Shown: positions 18,325 through 26,354 of the stretch, piece by piece
How the letters are laid out: every line of letters starts with the position of its first letter
Position numbering within the stretch: position 1 is the first letter of the stretch
From: Janthinobacterium fluminis
GTDB lineage: Bacteria > Pseudomonadota > Gammaproteobacteria > Burkholderiales > Burkholderiaceae_D
Reading direction: 5' to 3'
DNA: 64,000 nucleotides
NCBI RefSeq assembly: GCF_028595325.1
Contig: NZ_JAQQXR010000006.1
Location: 310,001-374,000, forward strand
Notes under the pieces: generated by a model
Seen by the model: only the letters and a program-made list of their open reading frames with translations
Told to the model about the DNA's origin: nothing
The model's database searches: none
Translations under genes and position numbers: made by a program

Positions 18325-19020
18325 TTACAGAATTTGTTTGACGTCGCCGAGCTTGATGCTGCCGACGGCCGGCACGTTCAGCGTGACGCCCTGGGCGTTC
18401 GTCGACACGCTGACGACGGAGCCGAACATCAGCGGCTTGGCGTCGCGCAGCTCGGTGCCGCCGCGCCGGGCGACGACCTCGAAGGTGTATTGGCCGTCGG
18501 CGACGACGACGGGCTTGCCGGCCGCGTCGAGCTCCTCGGTCTTGCCGTCCCAGGCCAGCGGCAGCGTGCCGGCGTTCTGCGGCCCCAGGTCGATCGCATG
18601 GATTTCCTTGCCGGCGGCATTGCGTATCACCACCTTGACGCTGTCGGCCGGCGTGGCCAGGTCGACGCCGAGGATGGCGGCGCTCTTGGCCAGCGTGATG
18701 TTCTTGCCGGCCGTGAGCACGCCGTGGCCGATCAGGTTCGCCGCCTGCAGGGCTTCGGACGACTGGTAGCTGCTCTTCAAGGCTTCCAGCGTCGTGTTCA
18801 GCTTGTTGACGCCGGTGACGGTCGACAACTGCGCCAACTGGCTGGTCAGCTGGGCGTTGTCGAGCGGGTTCATCGGGTCCTGGTTGCGCAACTGGGTCAC
18901 CAGCAGCGTCAGGAATTTATTCGTTTCCCCCTCGACGCTGCCCGCCTCGGCCTTCTTGGCCGTCTTCGGATTCACGGCGGCCATCAAGTCCGTGTAATTG
19001 TTTGTGTCAATCGTAGTCAT
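18325..19020 (-). CDS. flgD: FlgD, hook-capping (scaffold) protein
   Basis: A 231-aa scaffold for hook polymerisation, discarded after assembly. It carries the N-terminal FlgD motif NKFLTLLVTQLRNQDPMNPL followed by DNAQLTSQLAQLSTVTGVN. The C-terminal half folds as tudor/FnIII-like domains (FlgD_ig region around LPLAWDGKTEELDAAGKPV). It is flanked by flgC and flgE, the standard order. Confidence 0.96.
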   Translation of the reverse strand: MTTIDTNNYTDLMAAVNPKTAKKAEAGSVEGETNKFLTLLVTQLRNQDPMNPLDNAQLTSQLAQLSTVTGVNKLNTTLEALKSSYQSSEALQAANLIGHGVLTAGKNITLAKSAAILGVDLATPADSVKVVIRNAAGKEIHAIDLGPQNAGTLPLAWDGKTEELDAAGKPVVVADGQYTFEVVARRGGTELRDAKPLMFGSVVSVSTNAQGVTLNVPAVGSIKLGDVKQIL

Positions 19021-19035
19021 GCTTGCTCTCCGGGC

Positions 19036-19437
19036 TTATTGGCCGAGTGTCAGGGTTTTCAACAGCAGCGTCTTGGCCGCGTTCATGGTTTCGACATTGG
19101 TCTGGTAGGAGCGCGACGCCGACAGCATATTCACCATCTCGTCGACGGCGTTAACGTTCGGCATCGCCACATAGCCCTTGTCGTCGGCCATCGGGTGCTT
19201 CGGGTCGTACATCATTTTCAGCGGCGACGGGTCTTCGATGACGCGCTGCACCTTGACGGCCGTGGCGCCGGCGGCCAGCGGCACGGCTTCGAAGATCACC
19301 TGCTTGGCGCGGTAAGCCTCGCCGCTGGCGCTGGTGGCGCTGTCGGCGTTGGCCAGGTTGCTGGCGACGGCGTTGAGGCGCTGCGACTGGGCGCTCATGG
19401 CCGAACCGGAAACGTTGAAGATATTAAACAGGGACAT
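19036..19437 (-). CDS. flgC: FlgC, proximal rod protein
   Basis: A 133-aa rod protein of typical size. Signatures are [20 protein letters not shown] near the N-terminus, [20 protein letters not shown] in the centre, and the C-terminal helix [20 protein letters not shown]. It lies 2 bases after flgB and 15 before flgD. Confidence 0.97.
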   Translation of the reverse strand: MSLFNIFNVSGSAMSAQSQRLNAVASNLANADSATSASGEAYRAKQVIFEAVPLAAGATAVKVQRVIEDPSPLKMMYDPKHPMADDKGYVAMPNVNAVDEMVNMLSASRSYQTNVETMNAAKTLLLKTLTLGQ

Positions 19438-19439
19438 GA

Positions 19440-19868
19440 TTATTGCGCTCCTTGTATCGCCGCCATCATTTCCTTGATCTGGGCGTTGATTAATGTGATG
19501 CCCGCTTCATAGCGTATGCCGTTGTCGGCGAACTGGTTGCGCTCGACGTCCATGTCGACGGTGTTGCCGTCGACGGCGCCCTGGGCCGGCGTGCGGTACA
19601 GCAGCGCGCTGCCGTCGGGCAGCACATCCGCCCCCTGCGCCGGGTTCGGAAAGTGGCGTGGCGCCGTCGCGTTCAGCGGCGCCGGCGCCGGCGGCGGGCC
19701 GGCCCGCTTCAGCGCGCCCTGCAGCGCGCTGGCGAAATCGATGTCCCGCGCCTTGAAGTTCGGCGTGTCGGCGTTGGCGATGTTCGAGGCCAGCACCTGC
19801 TGGCGCGTCGAGCGCAGGCTCAGCGCCGTCTCGTGAAAGCGCAGGTAATCGTCGAGTTTGCCTATCAT
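19440..19868 (-). CDS. flgB: FlgB, proximal rod protein
   Basis: A 142-aa rod protein and first gene of the minus-strand flgB-L operon. Signatures are [20 protein letters not shown], then [15 protein letters not shown], and C-terminal [20 protein letters not shown]. The start is the ATG at 19868, chosen because GGAG lies 6 bases upstream and the product begins MIGKLDDYL; an upstream in-frame codon would add 23 unconserved residues. It is divergent from flgA. Confidence 0.94.
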   Translation of the reverse strand: MIGKLDDYLRFHETALSLRSTRQQVLASNIANADTPNFKARDIDFASALQGALKRAGPPPAPAPLNATAPRHFPNPAQGADVLPDGSALLYRTPAQGAVDGNTVDMDVERNQFADNGIRYEAGITLINAQIKEMMAAIQGAQ

Positions 19869-20050
19869 GTCAGCTCCGGAAGAGATCGGCCACATCCGGG
19901 TCGGGGTGGGCGAAATGGTGGTCACGGCGTCCATCATAGGGCCGCCGCGGCGCCCTTGATGCGCCGAGCAGAGCGCGCTTCACCCCGCTTATCCGCGCTT
20001 CGGGCAGGGCCGGCCGGGCTATCATGGCACTATTCCAGGGGTCCACCACC
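19869..20050. promoter_or_regulatory. Divergent flgB/flgA control region
   Basis: This 182-base gap must hold the promoters for the flgB-L operon (minus) and flgA (plus). I see a Shine-Dalgarno for flgB but no convincing sigma-28 or sigma-54 motif here, which fits class 2 control by a master regulator encoded elsewhere. The regulator cannot be identified from this window. Confidence 0.45.
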
Positions 20051-20746
20051 ATGCCACACACATCCAAGCTATTCCTTATATTGCTGTGCTGCGCGGCCAA
20101 CGCCGCGGCCCAGTCCGAGACGCGCCAGCAGCCGGAGGCGCTGCGCGCCAGCGTCGCCGACTTCCTCGCGCTGCAAACGGCCGGCCTGCCCGGCAAGGTC
20201 AGCGTCACGGTCGGCGCCGTCGACCCGCGCCTGAACCTGCCCGCCTGCCCGGCGCCGCAGGCCTTCCTGGCGCCGGGCAGCCGGGCCTGGGGCAAGACCA
20301 CGGTGGGCGTGCGCTGCACGGCCCCTTCGCCGTGGACCATGTATATCCAGGCCAGCGTCGCCGTGCAGGCCGACTACATCGCCAGCGCCGTGCCGCTGGC
20401 CCAGGGCCAGGCGATCGAGGCGGGCCAGCTGGTGAGCCTGCGCGGCGACCTCGCCGCACTGCCGGCCGGCATCGCCACGGATATCGGCCAGGTGCTCGGA
20501 CGCAGCGCCAATGTGTCGCTGCCGGCCGGCACGCCGCTGCGCCTGGACACGCTGCGCAGCAAAGCCGTGGTGCAACAGGGGCAACTGGTGCGGATGGTGT
20601 CGAGCGGCGCCGGCTTCCGCGTCTCGGCCGAGGCCAGGGCCATCGGCAACGCCAGCGAAGGCCAGGTGGTGCAGGTGCGCACCCCGGCCGGCCAGCAAAT
20701 CAGCGGCGTGGCCAGGGCCGGCGGCCTGGTCGAAGTGGCGTTTTAG
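20051..20746 (+). CDS. flgA: FlgA, P-ring assembly chaperone
   Basis: A 231-aa periplasmic chaperone for FlgI. It has a signal peptide (LFLILLCCAANAAA, cleavage near residue 20) and a C-terminal SAF domain with the stretches AVPLAQGQAIEAGQLVSLRG and the terminal EGQVVQVRTPAGQQISGVAR. The ATG at 20051 was preferred because it begins directly at the signal peptide; an in-frame ATG at 20024 would add nine residues. It is divergent from flgB and precedes flgMN. Confidence 0.93.
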   Translation: MPHTSKLFLILLCCAANAAAQSETRQQPEALRASVADFLALQTAGLPGKVSVTVGAVDPRLNLPACPAPQAFLAPGSRAWGKTTVGVRCTAPSPWTMYIQASVAVQADYIASAVPLAQGQAIEAGQLVSLRGDLAALPAGIATDIGQVLGRSANVSLPAGTPLRLDTLRSKAVVQQGQLVRMVSSGAGFRVSAEARAIGNASEGQVVQVRTPAGQQISGVARAGGLVEVAF

Positions 20747-20800
20747 GCAGCATTGTGGCAGTCTTGGTAAAAAGATATCGCTGTCAACAGCGGCGGACGC

Positions 20801-20827
20801 TAAAGTTTACGGCCTGGCGTCCGATAA
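20801..20827 (+). promoter_or_regulatory. Sigma-28 (FliA) promoter of flgMN
   Basis: TAAAGTTT (20801-20808), an 11-base spacer, then TCCGATAA (20820-20827). This matches TAAAGTTT-N11-GCCGATAA at 15 of 16 positions with exact spacing. It lies about 48 bases before the flgM GTG. FlgM is the anti-sigma factor of FliA, so this places the inhibitor under control of its own target. Confidence 0.88.
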
Positions 20828-20875
20828 AGACACATATCCCGGAGTTTCGTGCTCCGACCAGACGAGGATGACGCT

Positions 20876-21190
20876 GTGAAAATTACCGATACCACCATTA
20901 AGAGCAACCCCGGCCTGCCGGCCACACCGACGTCCACGTCGACGGCCGGCGCGCGCGGCGCCGAAAAAGCCACCGTCAACCCCAGCGTGTCCGACAACGT
21001 GCGCCTGTCGCCGCAGGGCCAGGCGCTGGCCGCCAGCGCCGCCAGCGGCAGCGGCGCCGTGTTCGACACGAAAAAAGTAGAACGCATCAAGCTGGCCATC
21101 GCCGATGGCCAGTTCCAGGTCAATTCCGAAAAAGTCGCAGACGGTCTGCTGGAAACAGTCAGGGACTTGCTGCATTCACGTAAAAGATAG
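20876..21190 (+). CDS. flgM: FlgM, anti-sigma-28 factor
   Basis: A 104-aa anti-sigma factor that holds FliA inactive until it is exported through the completed hook-basal body. The disordered N-terminal half (Thr/Ser/Pro/Ala-rich) and the C-terminal FliA-binding helices VERIKLAIADGQFQVNSEKV and ADGLLETVRDLL fit the family. The start is GTG at 20876 with AGGA 7 bases upstream. A sigma-28 promoter precedes it and flgN follows after 11 bases. Confidence 0.92.
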   Translation: MKITDTTIKSNPGLPATPTSTSTAGARGAEKATVNPSVSDNVRLSPQGQALAASAASGSGAVFDTKKVERIKLAIADGQFQVNSEKVADGLLETVRDLLHSRKR

Positions 21191-21201
21191 GTTAAGCCGC
21201 C

Positions 21202-21669
21202 ATGTCCTCCGCCACCCCATTGAACAGCCTGCGCGACGAGCGCGCACTGATGAACTCCCTGCTGGAATTGATGCAGCAGGAACAGCGCAGCCTGGTGGCG
21301 GCCGACATCGACATGCTGACCCAGCTGACCGAACGCAAGACGGCGCTGGTGGCGCAACTGTCCGCCGGCGCGGCGCGGCGCCACGCGGCGCTGGCGGCGG
21401 CCGGCTTCGCGGCCGGCGAAGAAGGCATGGACGCGTGGCTGGCCTCGGCCGGCGACGCCGACGCGGCGGCACTGTGGCGCGGACTGCTCGACGACACACG
21501 GGCGGCGAAAGAATTGAACCGCCTCAACGGCATGCTGGTCAACAAACAACTGGCCCACACCCAGGGCGCGCTGAACACGCTGCGCCCGGCCGCGCAGAGC
21601 GGCAACTTCTACGGCCCCAGCGGCCAGACCACGACCAGCACACCGAGCCGTCGCCTCGTCGTCGGCTAA
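21202..21669 (+). CDS. flgN: FlgN, export chaperone for FlgK and FlgL
   Basis: A 155-aa helical cytoplasmic protein in the flgN position after flgM. The N-terminal ERALMNSLLELMQQEQRSLV helix and following ADIDMLTQLTERKTALVAQL are the FlgN pattern; the C-terminus is Ser/Thr/Gly-rich. Known role: chaperone for the hook-filament junction proteins. The gene ends just before palindrome copy 2, which can act as its terminator. Confidence 0.88.
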   Translation: MSSATPLNSLRDERALMNSLLELMQQEQRSLVAADIDMLTQLTERKTALVAQLSAGAARRHAALAAAGFAAGEEGMDAWLASAGDADAAALWRGLLDDTRAAKELNRLNGMLVNKQLAHTQGALNTLRPAAQSGNFYGPSGQTTTSTPSRRLVVG

Positions 21670-21671
21670 AC

Positions 21672-21733
21672 AGCCGGGGACAGACCACGATTTCCGGGAA
21701 ATGTTTCCCGGAAATCGTGGTCTGTCCCCGGCT
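21672..21733 (+). repeat. Interspersed palindrome, copy 2, acting as likely flgN terminator
   Basis: A perfect 30-bp inverted repeat (21672-21701 and 21704-21733) with a 2-base loop and a run of T directly after the right arm. It sits between the convergent flgN and motD genes, where hairpin plus T-tract fits an intrinsic terminator for flgMN. It differs from copy 1 by a paired C-to-G and G-to-C change that keeps the stem. Confidence 0.88.
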
Positions 21734-21747
21734 TTTTCTTGCGCGCG

Positions 21748-22524
21748 CTAAGGCTTGGGCGGCGTCGTCGGCAGTTCGGTGACGGTGTCGGGCAGCGCCG
21801 ACAGGATGGTGACGGCGACGCGGCGGTTGCGCGCCCGCCCCTCCGCCGTGGCGTTCGGCGCCACCGGCACGTTGGCGCCGTGGCCCACCACCGTCAGGCG
21901 CCCGGCCGCCACGCCGCTGTCGATGAACAGGCGCACGACGGCGCTGGCGCGCACGGCCGACAATTCCCAATTCGACGGGAAGGTCGGGTTGCGGATCGGC
22001 TGGTTGTCGGTGTGGCCCTCGACCTGCACGGCGTGCGGGTCGTCCTTGAGCAGTACGGCGACGGCGCGCAGCGCCTGGTCCGACTCGGCCGTCAGCTTGG
22101 CGTCGCCCGGATCGAACAGCACGCTGGCGTTGATCTCGACGCTGACGCCGCGGCTGTTCTGCGTCACCCTCACCTTGCCCTCCTTGACCAGCGGCGCCAG
22201 GGTCGACAGCAGGTCGTTGGCCAGCCGCGTCATGTGCTCGCGCTCGCGGTGCAGCGCCTCGGCGCGCTTCTTGACCAGGGGGTTCGGCAGCGGGATCGCC
22301 TGCGGCGCCTCGAGCACGATGGGGGCGGCGCCGCGGCGCAGGCCGAAAGCCTCGCCGATGGCGTCGGAAAAGACCCGGTAGCGCCCCTCGTTGACCAGGG
22401 ACAGCGCGTACATGACGACGAAAAAGGCGAACAGCAGGGTGATGAAGTCAGCGTACGAGATCAGCCAGCGCTCGTGGTTTTCCGGCTCGTCGTCGAACTT
22501 CCGGCGGGCGCGCCGCATCTGCAT
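21748..22524 (-). CDS. motD: MotD, MotB-type stator protein
   Basis: A 258-aa MotB-family stator subunit. One transmembrane helix follows the motif HERWLISYADFITLLFAFF, in which Asp26 is the ion-binding aspartate. The C-terminal OmpA-like peptidoglycan-binding domain contains VEGHTDNQPIRNPTFPSNWE and SAVRASAVVRLFIDSGV. Together with the upstream motC it forms a stator. Assignment as MotD rather than MotB rests on its place after fliA and motC. Confidence 0.9.
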   Translation of the reverse strand: MQMRRARRKFDDEPENHERWLISYADFITLLFAFFVVMYALSLVNEGRYRVFSDAIGEAFGLRRGAAPIVLEAPQAIPLPNPLVKKRAEALHREREHMTRLANDLLSTLAPLVKEGKVRVTQNSRGVSVEINASVLFDPGDAKLTAESDQALRAVAVLLKDDPHAVQVEGHTDNQPIRNPTFPSNWELSAVRASAVVRLFIDSGVAAGRLTVVGHGANVPVAPNATAEGRARNRRVAVTILSALPDTVTELPTTPPKP

Positions 22525-22526
22525 GT

Positions 22527-23273
22527 TCAGTACTCCCGCAACAGGCTGGCGATGCGCTCGTCGACGATGCGCGTGTGGTCTCCGCTGGCGATGTCGTAGA
22601 ACGCGGCGGCGGCGATTTCATACTGCACCACGCGCAGCGACACGATGGCCTTGAGCTTGTTGGCGATCGGGTAGAAGAACAGATTGGCCAGGCCGACGCC
22701 GTAGATCGTCGAGACGAAGGCGACGGCGATGCCGCCGCCCAGCTTGGCCGGCTCGGTCAGGTTCTCCATCACGTGGATCAGGCCCAGCACGGCGCCGAGG
22801 ATGCCGATCGTCGGCGAGTAGCCGGCGGCCGACTCCCAGATGCGCACGGCCTGGCGCTCGGCCACCTCGTAGGCGCTGATTTCGATGTCGAGCATCTGCC
22901 GCAGCTTGTCCGGGGCGATGCCGTCGATGATCATGCGCAGGCCCTTGGCGACGAGCTTGTCGTCGCTGGCCTGCAGGTAGCGCTCCAGCGACAGCGGGCC
23001 GTCGCGCTTGGCCGCCTGGTTCCACTGGCCGATTTCGCGCGCCAGCGTGGCGCGCCGGTCGCTCGGCGGCAGGAACACCCAGCGCAGCATCTCGATGCCG
23101 CGCACGAAGGTGCGCAGGCGCGTTTGCAGCAGCACCGCGCCCAGCGTGCCGACGACGACGATGGCGAAGGCGGCCGGCTGCAGCAGCGAGGCCAGCTTGC
23201 CGCCCTCGATCGACTGGCCGGCCAGCACGCCGGCCAGCGCCAGCACCACCCCCGCTACGCTGGCCCAGTCCAT
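22527..23273 (-). CDS. motC: MotC, MotA-type stator protein
   Basis: A 248-aa MotA-family inner-membrane stator protein with four hydrophobic helices. Family stretches include SAAGYSPTIGILGAVLGLIH and GGGIAVAFVSTIYGVGLANL. The start was placed at the ATG at 23273 because it gives a hydrophobic N-terminus (MDWASVAGVVLALAGVLAG); upstream codons are shadow sequence. It overlaps the 3' end of fliA by 19 bases, so translation is probably coupled, and motD follows after 2 bases. Confidence 0.9.
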   Translation of the reverse strand: MDWASVAGVVLALAGVLAGQSIEGGKLASLLQPAAFAIVVVGTLGAVLLQTRLRTFVRGIEMLRWVFLPPSDRRATLAREIGQWNQAAKRDGPLSLERYLQASDDKLVAKGLRMIIDGIAPDKLRQMLDIEISAYEVAERQAVRIWESAAGYSPTIGILGAVLGLIHVMENLTEPAKLGGGIAVAFVSTIYGVGLANLFFYPIANKLKAIVSLRVVQYEIAAAAFYDIASGDHTRIVDERIASLLREY

Positions 23274-23992
23274 GCCTGCTCCCTCAAGGTTGCGCGCAGG
23301 CGTGCCACGGCCTGGGTGTGGAGTTGCGAGACGCGCGATTCGGACACGCCCATCACCGCGCCTATCTCCTTCAGATTCAGTTCTTCTTCGTAGTACAAGC
23401 CCATCAGGATCTTTTCTCGTGGCGGCAGCGCGTCGATCGCGTCGATGACGCACTGGCGGAAATCGGTGTCGAGCAGCGAGCGCAGCGGATCGCTGTCCTC
23501 GTCGACGTAATGACGGTCGAGGAAGCTGTCGCTGTCGCCGTCGGCGTCGTGGAAATCTTCGTAATACAGCAACTGGTGGCCGCCGCCGTCGCCCAGCATC
23601 TCCTGGTAGTCGGCCAGCGACATCTTCAGCAGCTTGGCGACCTCGGACTCGCTGGGCGGATGGCCGAGGCGCTGCTGCAGCGTGCTCATCGCCACCTCGA
23701 TCTTGCGCATGTTCTGGCGCATGCTGCGCGGCAGCCAGTCGCTGGTGCGCAGTTCGTCGAGCATGGCGCCGCGGATGCGCAGCACGGCGTAGGTTTCGAA
23801 CTGGGCGCCGTGGGTTTCCTCGTAGCGGTTGATGGCGTCGAGCAGGCCGATCATGCCGGCCTGGACCAGGTCGTCCACCTCCACCGAGGGCGGCAATTTG
23901 GCCTTCATGTGGTGAGCCAGACGTTTCACCAGCGGGATGTGCTCCGTCAGCAAATGATCCTTGTCCGCTTTCCCTTTAACCGTATACATCAT
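23255..23992 (-). CDS. fliA: FliA, sigma-28 factor for late flagellar genes
   Basis: A 245-aa alternative sigma factor. Region 2 shows HIPLVKRLAHHMKAKLPPSV, DDLVQAGMIGLLDAINRYEE and QFETYAVLRIRGAMLDELR. Region 4 shows LPPREKILMGLYYEEELNLK and VMGVSESRVSQLHTQAVAR. It directs RNA polymerase to promoters such as those seen before flgM and flgK. The start is either of two adjacent ATGs (23992 or 23989). It follows flhG by 17 bases. Confidence 0.97.
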   Translation of the reverse strand: MMYTVKGKADKDHLLTEHIPLVKRLAHHMKAKLPPSVEVDDLVQAGMIGLLDAINRYEETHGAQFETYAVLRIRGAMLDELRTSDWLPRSMRQNMRKIEVAMSTLQQRLGHPPSESEVAKLLKMSLADYQEMLGDGGGHQLLYYEDFHDADGDSDSFLDRHYVDEDSDPLRSLLDTDFRQCVIDAIDALPPREKILMGLYYEEELNLKEIGAVMGVSESRVSQLHTQAVARLRATLREQAWTGPA

Positions 23993-24009
23993 AGGCTGCT
24001 TATTATTTG

Positions 24010-24843
24010 TTAGGCGCTAAAATGGTTGCTTCTCCCCGTGCTGTGCAAGGCCGGCCCGGCCGAGCGGGCGAAACGCCCGGCCAGTTCGCGGAACGCCACC
24101 GAGGCGCCGGCCAGCGGGAAGGCGTCGACGACGGCCCGTCCCAGCCGGGCGGCGCGGTGCAGGTATTCATCGGCCGGCACCGAGCCCATCGAGGTCAGGT
24201 TCAGCGCCAGATAGCGACTGGCCGCCTGAGCCATATTATCGTATACCACCTTTGCCTCCGTTTCGGAAGCCCCGGTGACAAGAATTCCAAACGGACGCCG
24301 GCCGAACTCGTGGTTCAAGCGCTTGATCAGGCAGTAGGCGGCCTTGATCGAGGTGGCGCTGTTCGACACCTGCACGACGATTTCCGCGCTGCCCATCGCC
24401 GGCAGCGGCAAGCCGCCGTCGTCGTCGACGTCGGCGTCGACGATGACGATGCCGCTCTGCTTGACCAGCACGTCGAAGGTCTTGGCCAGGCGGCGCGCCT
24501 CGTCCGCCTGCGGCGCGGCGGCGCCGCGCGGCGCCATAGTCGCCACGCCGAAGCCCTGCGGCACCTGGTGGACCACCTCGTTCAGCGCGCAGCGCTGGCG
24601 CGCCACGTCGAGCAGGCTGGCGCCGCCGGCCACGCCGAGGCGCGCGGCGACGCCATTGGCGCCGGCGCCGGCGTCGAGCAGCAGCACGTCGTTGCCGGCC
24701 CGGGCCAGCGAGGCGCCCAGGTTGACCAGCATGGCGCCCTTGTCATCCTGCGGCGTGGCCGAGAGGAAGGTGACGATGCGCGGCCGCGGCCCGGCCAGCA
24801 TGCGCCGCAGGCCCTCGGCCTGGTCGAAGTCGAAATTAGCCAA
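24010..24843 (-). CDS. flhG: FlhG/FleN-like MinD-family protein with degenerate P-loop
   Basis: A 277-aa MinD/ParA-fold protein in the flhG position after flhF. Family-like strands are present (RPRIVTFLSATPQDDKGAML then VNLGASLARAGNDVLLLDAG), but the deviant Walker A motif KGGxGKT is replaced by TPQDDKGA and the switch regions are eroded. FlhG normally limits flagellar number by stimulating the FlhF GTPase and restraining the master regulator. Here ATP binding is doubtful, so it may work as a non-ATPase partner. Its start overlaps flhF by 8 bases. Confidence 0.82.
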   Translation of the reverse strand: MANFDFDQAEGLRRMLAGPRPRIVTFLSATPQDDKGAMLVNLGASLARAGNDVLLLDAGAGANGVAARLGVAGGASLLDVARQRCALNEVVHQVPQGFGVATMAPRGAAAPQADEARRLAKTFDVLVKQSGIVIVDADVDDDGGLPLPAMGSAEIVVQVSNSATSIKAAYCLIKRLNHEFGRRPFGILVTGASETEAKVVYDNMAQAASRYLALNLTSMGSVPADEYLHRAARLGRAVVDAFPLAGASVAFRELAGRFARSAGPALHSTGRSNHFSA

Positions 24844-26140
24844 GGTGCACCTCGCGCAGCGGGCGGTCGTGGCGGGCGCCGCCGGCCTGGGCCATCAACA
24901 GCGGCAGCTCGGCGTCGGCGTAATCGGCGCCGGCATGGCGTTTGAGCTTGAAGGCGCGGTCGATCAGGTAGCCGCGGTCGGCCAGGTGCAGGTCTTCCGG
25001 CACGCGCTGGCCGTTCGACACGTAGAACAGCTTGAGCTTCTGGCGGATCACGACGTCGAGCACGTTGCCGATCGAGGCCGCCTCGTCCAGCTTGGTCATG
25101 ATGCAGCCGGCCAGGCCGCTGCCCTGGTAGGCGTGCACGACCTCGCTGAGCGTCTCGCCGGTGGCCGTCGCGTTCAGGCACAGCAGGCGCTTGACGTCGG
25201 CGCCGGCGCCCTGCAGCATGGCCACCTGCTCCGTCACCATCCGGTCGCGCTGGCTGACGCCGACCGTGTCGATCAGCACCGTGTGCTTGCTCTTCAATTC
25301 CTTGAGGGCGATGCGCAGGTCGGCCTCGTCCTTGACGGAGTGCACCATGACGCCGAGGATCTTGCCGTAGATGCGCAACTGCTCGTGGGCGCCGATACGG
25401 TAGGCGTCGGTGGTGATCAGGGCCAGTTTCTCGGGGCCGTGGCGCATCACGCAGCGCGCCGCCAGCTTGGCCGTGCTGGTGGTCTTGCCGACGCCGGTGG
25501 GGCCGACCAGGGCGAACACGCCGCCCTGCTCCAGCATCGCATCCTCGTTGGCCATGGTGTTCAGGTTCTTGCCCAACACCGTCTTGATCCAGCGCAGGCT
25601 GTCGGCGGCGCTGCGGCCGGCCGGCAGTTTCTCGATCAGGTAGCGCGCCAGGCTGGCGGAAAAACCGGCCGCCAGCAGGGTGCGCAGCACCTCGGCCTTG
25701 TGCGGTTCGCGCTGCTGGGTCGAGCTCCAGGAAATTTCGCTGAGCTGGCTCTCAAGCATGCCGCGCATCGCGCGGATCTCGTCCATCATGCCGCTCATCT
25801 CGGCGGCCGCGCTTTCCTTGGCGTGGGCGATGGCCGAGGCCATCAGCTGCGACATGCGCGCCATGTCGGCGCCGTCGCCGGCCGGCTGGGCCTGACGCGG
25901 CGCGGCTTGGCGCGGCGCGGCCTGGCGCGGCGCCGCGTGGACCGGGGCCGGCGCGCGCGGCGCCGCCATCTCGTTGCTGGGCGCCGCCAGCGAGGCGGCG
26001 TCGTCGCTGGCCAGCGCCAGGATCTCGACCTCGCCGTCGACCGGACGGTTCGACAGAATCACGGCATCGGGGCCGAGCGCCTCACGCACCTTGCGCAACG
26101 CATCGCGCGACGTCGGCGCGGTGAATTTTTTGACGTTCAT
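24836..26140 (-). CDS. flhF: FlhF, SRP-type GTPase placing the flagellum
   Basis: A 434-aa signal-recognition-particle GTPase that marks the site of flagellar assembly. The N-terminus (MNVKKFTAPTSRDALRKVRE) is the FlhF B-domain. The G1 loop VGPTGVGKTTSTAKLAA and the downstream LIDTVGVSQRD and TKLDEAASIGNVLD motifs form the NG domain. The ATG at 26140 is used; a slightly longer frame lacks family support. The linker carries a 15-bp tandem repeat encoding RQAAP units. Confidence 0.95.
   Translation of the reverse strand: MNVKKFTAPTSRDALRKVREALGPDAVILSNRPVDGEVEILALASDDAASLAAPSNEMAAPRAPAPVHAAPRQAAPRQAAPRQAQPAGDGADMARMSQLMASAIAHAKESAAAEMSGMMDEIRAMRGMLESQLSEISWSSTQQREPHKAEVLRTLLAAGFSASLARYLIEKLPAGRSAADSLRWIKTVLGKNLNTMANEDAMLEQGGVFALVGPTGVGKTTSTAKLAARCVMRHGPEKLALITTDAYRIGAHEQLRIYGKILGVMVHSVKDEADLRIALKELKSKHTVLIDTVGVSQRDRMVTEQVAMLQGAGADVKRLLCLNATATGETLSEVVHAYQGSGLAGCIMTKLDEAASIGNVLDVVIRQKLKLFYVSNGQRVPEDLHLADRGYLIDRAFKLKRHAGADYADAELPLLMAQAGGARHDRPLREVHLG
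25889..25933 (-). repeat. Three tandem 15-bp repeats in the flhF linker
   Basis: Three near-identical 15-base units (differing at two positions) encode successive RQAAP-type pentapeptides in the Pro/Ala-rich linker of FlhF. Unit gain or loss stays in frame. Confidence 0.75.
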
Positions 26141-26354
26141 GGCCGGCCTCCCCAAGGCTGGCTTGCGCGCGTTTGCCGGCTTGCGGCGTGGTTCTGTGTG
26201 GCCATCATCGACTCCCTGTTACACGAGCATCGCGTCTTCCACATGAGACGCAGATTACTCAGACATGAACATTATTGACGATGCACACAGGAAATGATCG
26301 AAGGAACAGGCCGGGAAATCGCCCGCATTTCCCTTTTGCCGGCGCGGGGCGCAC

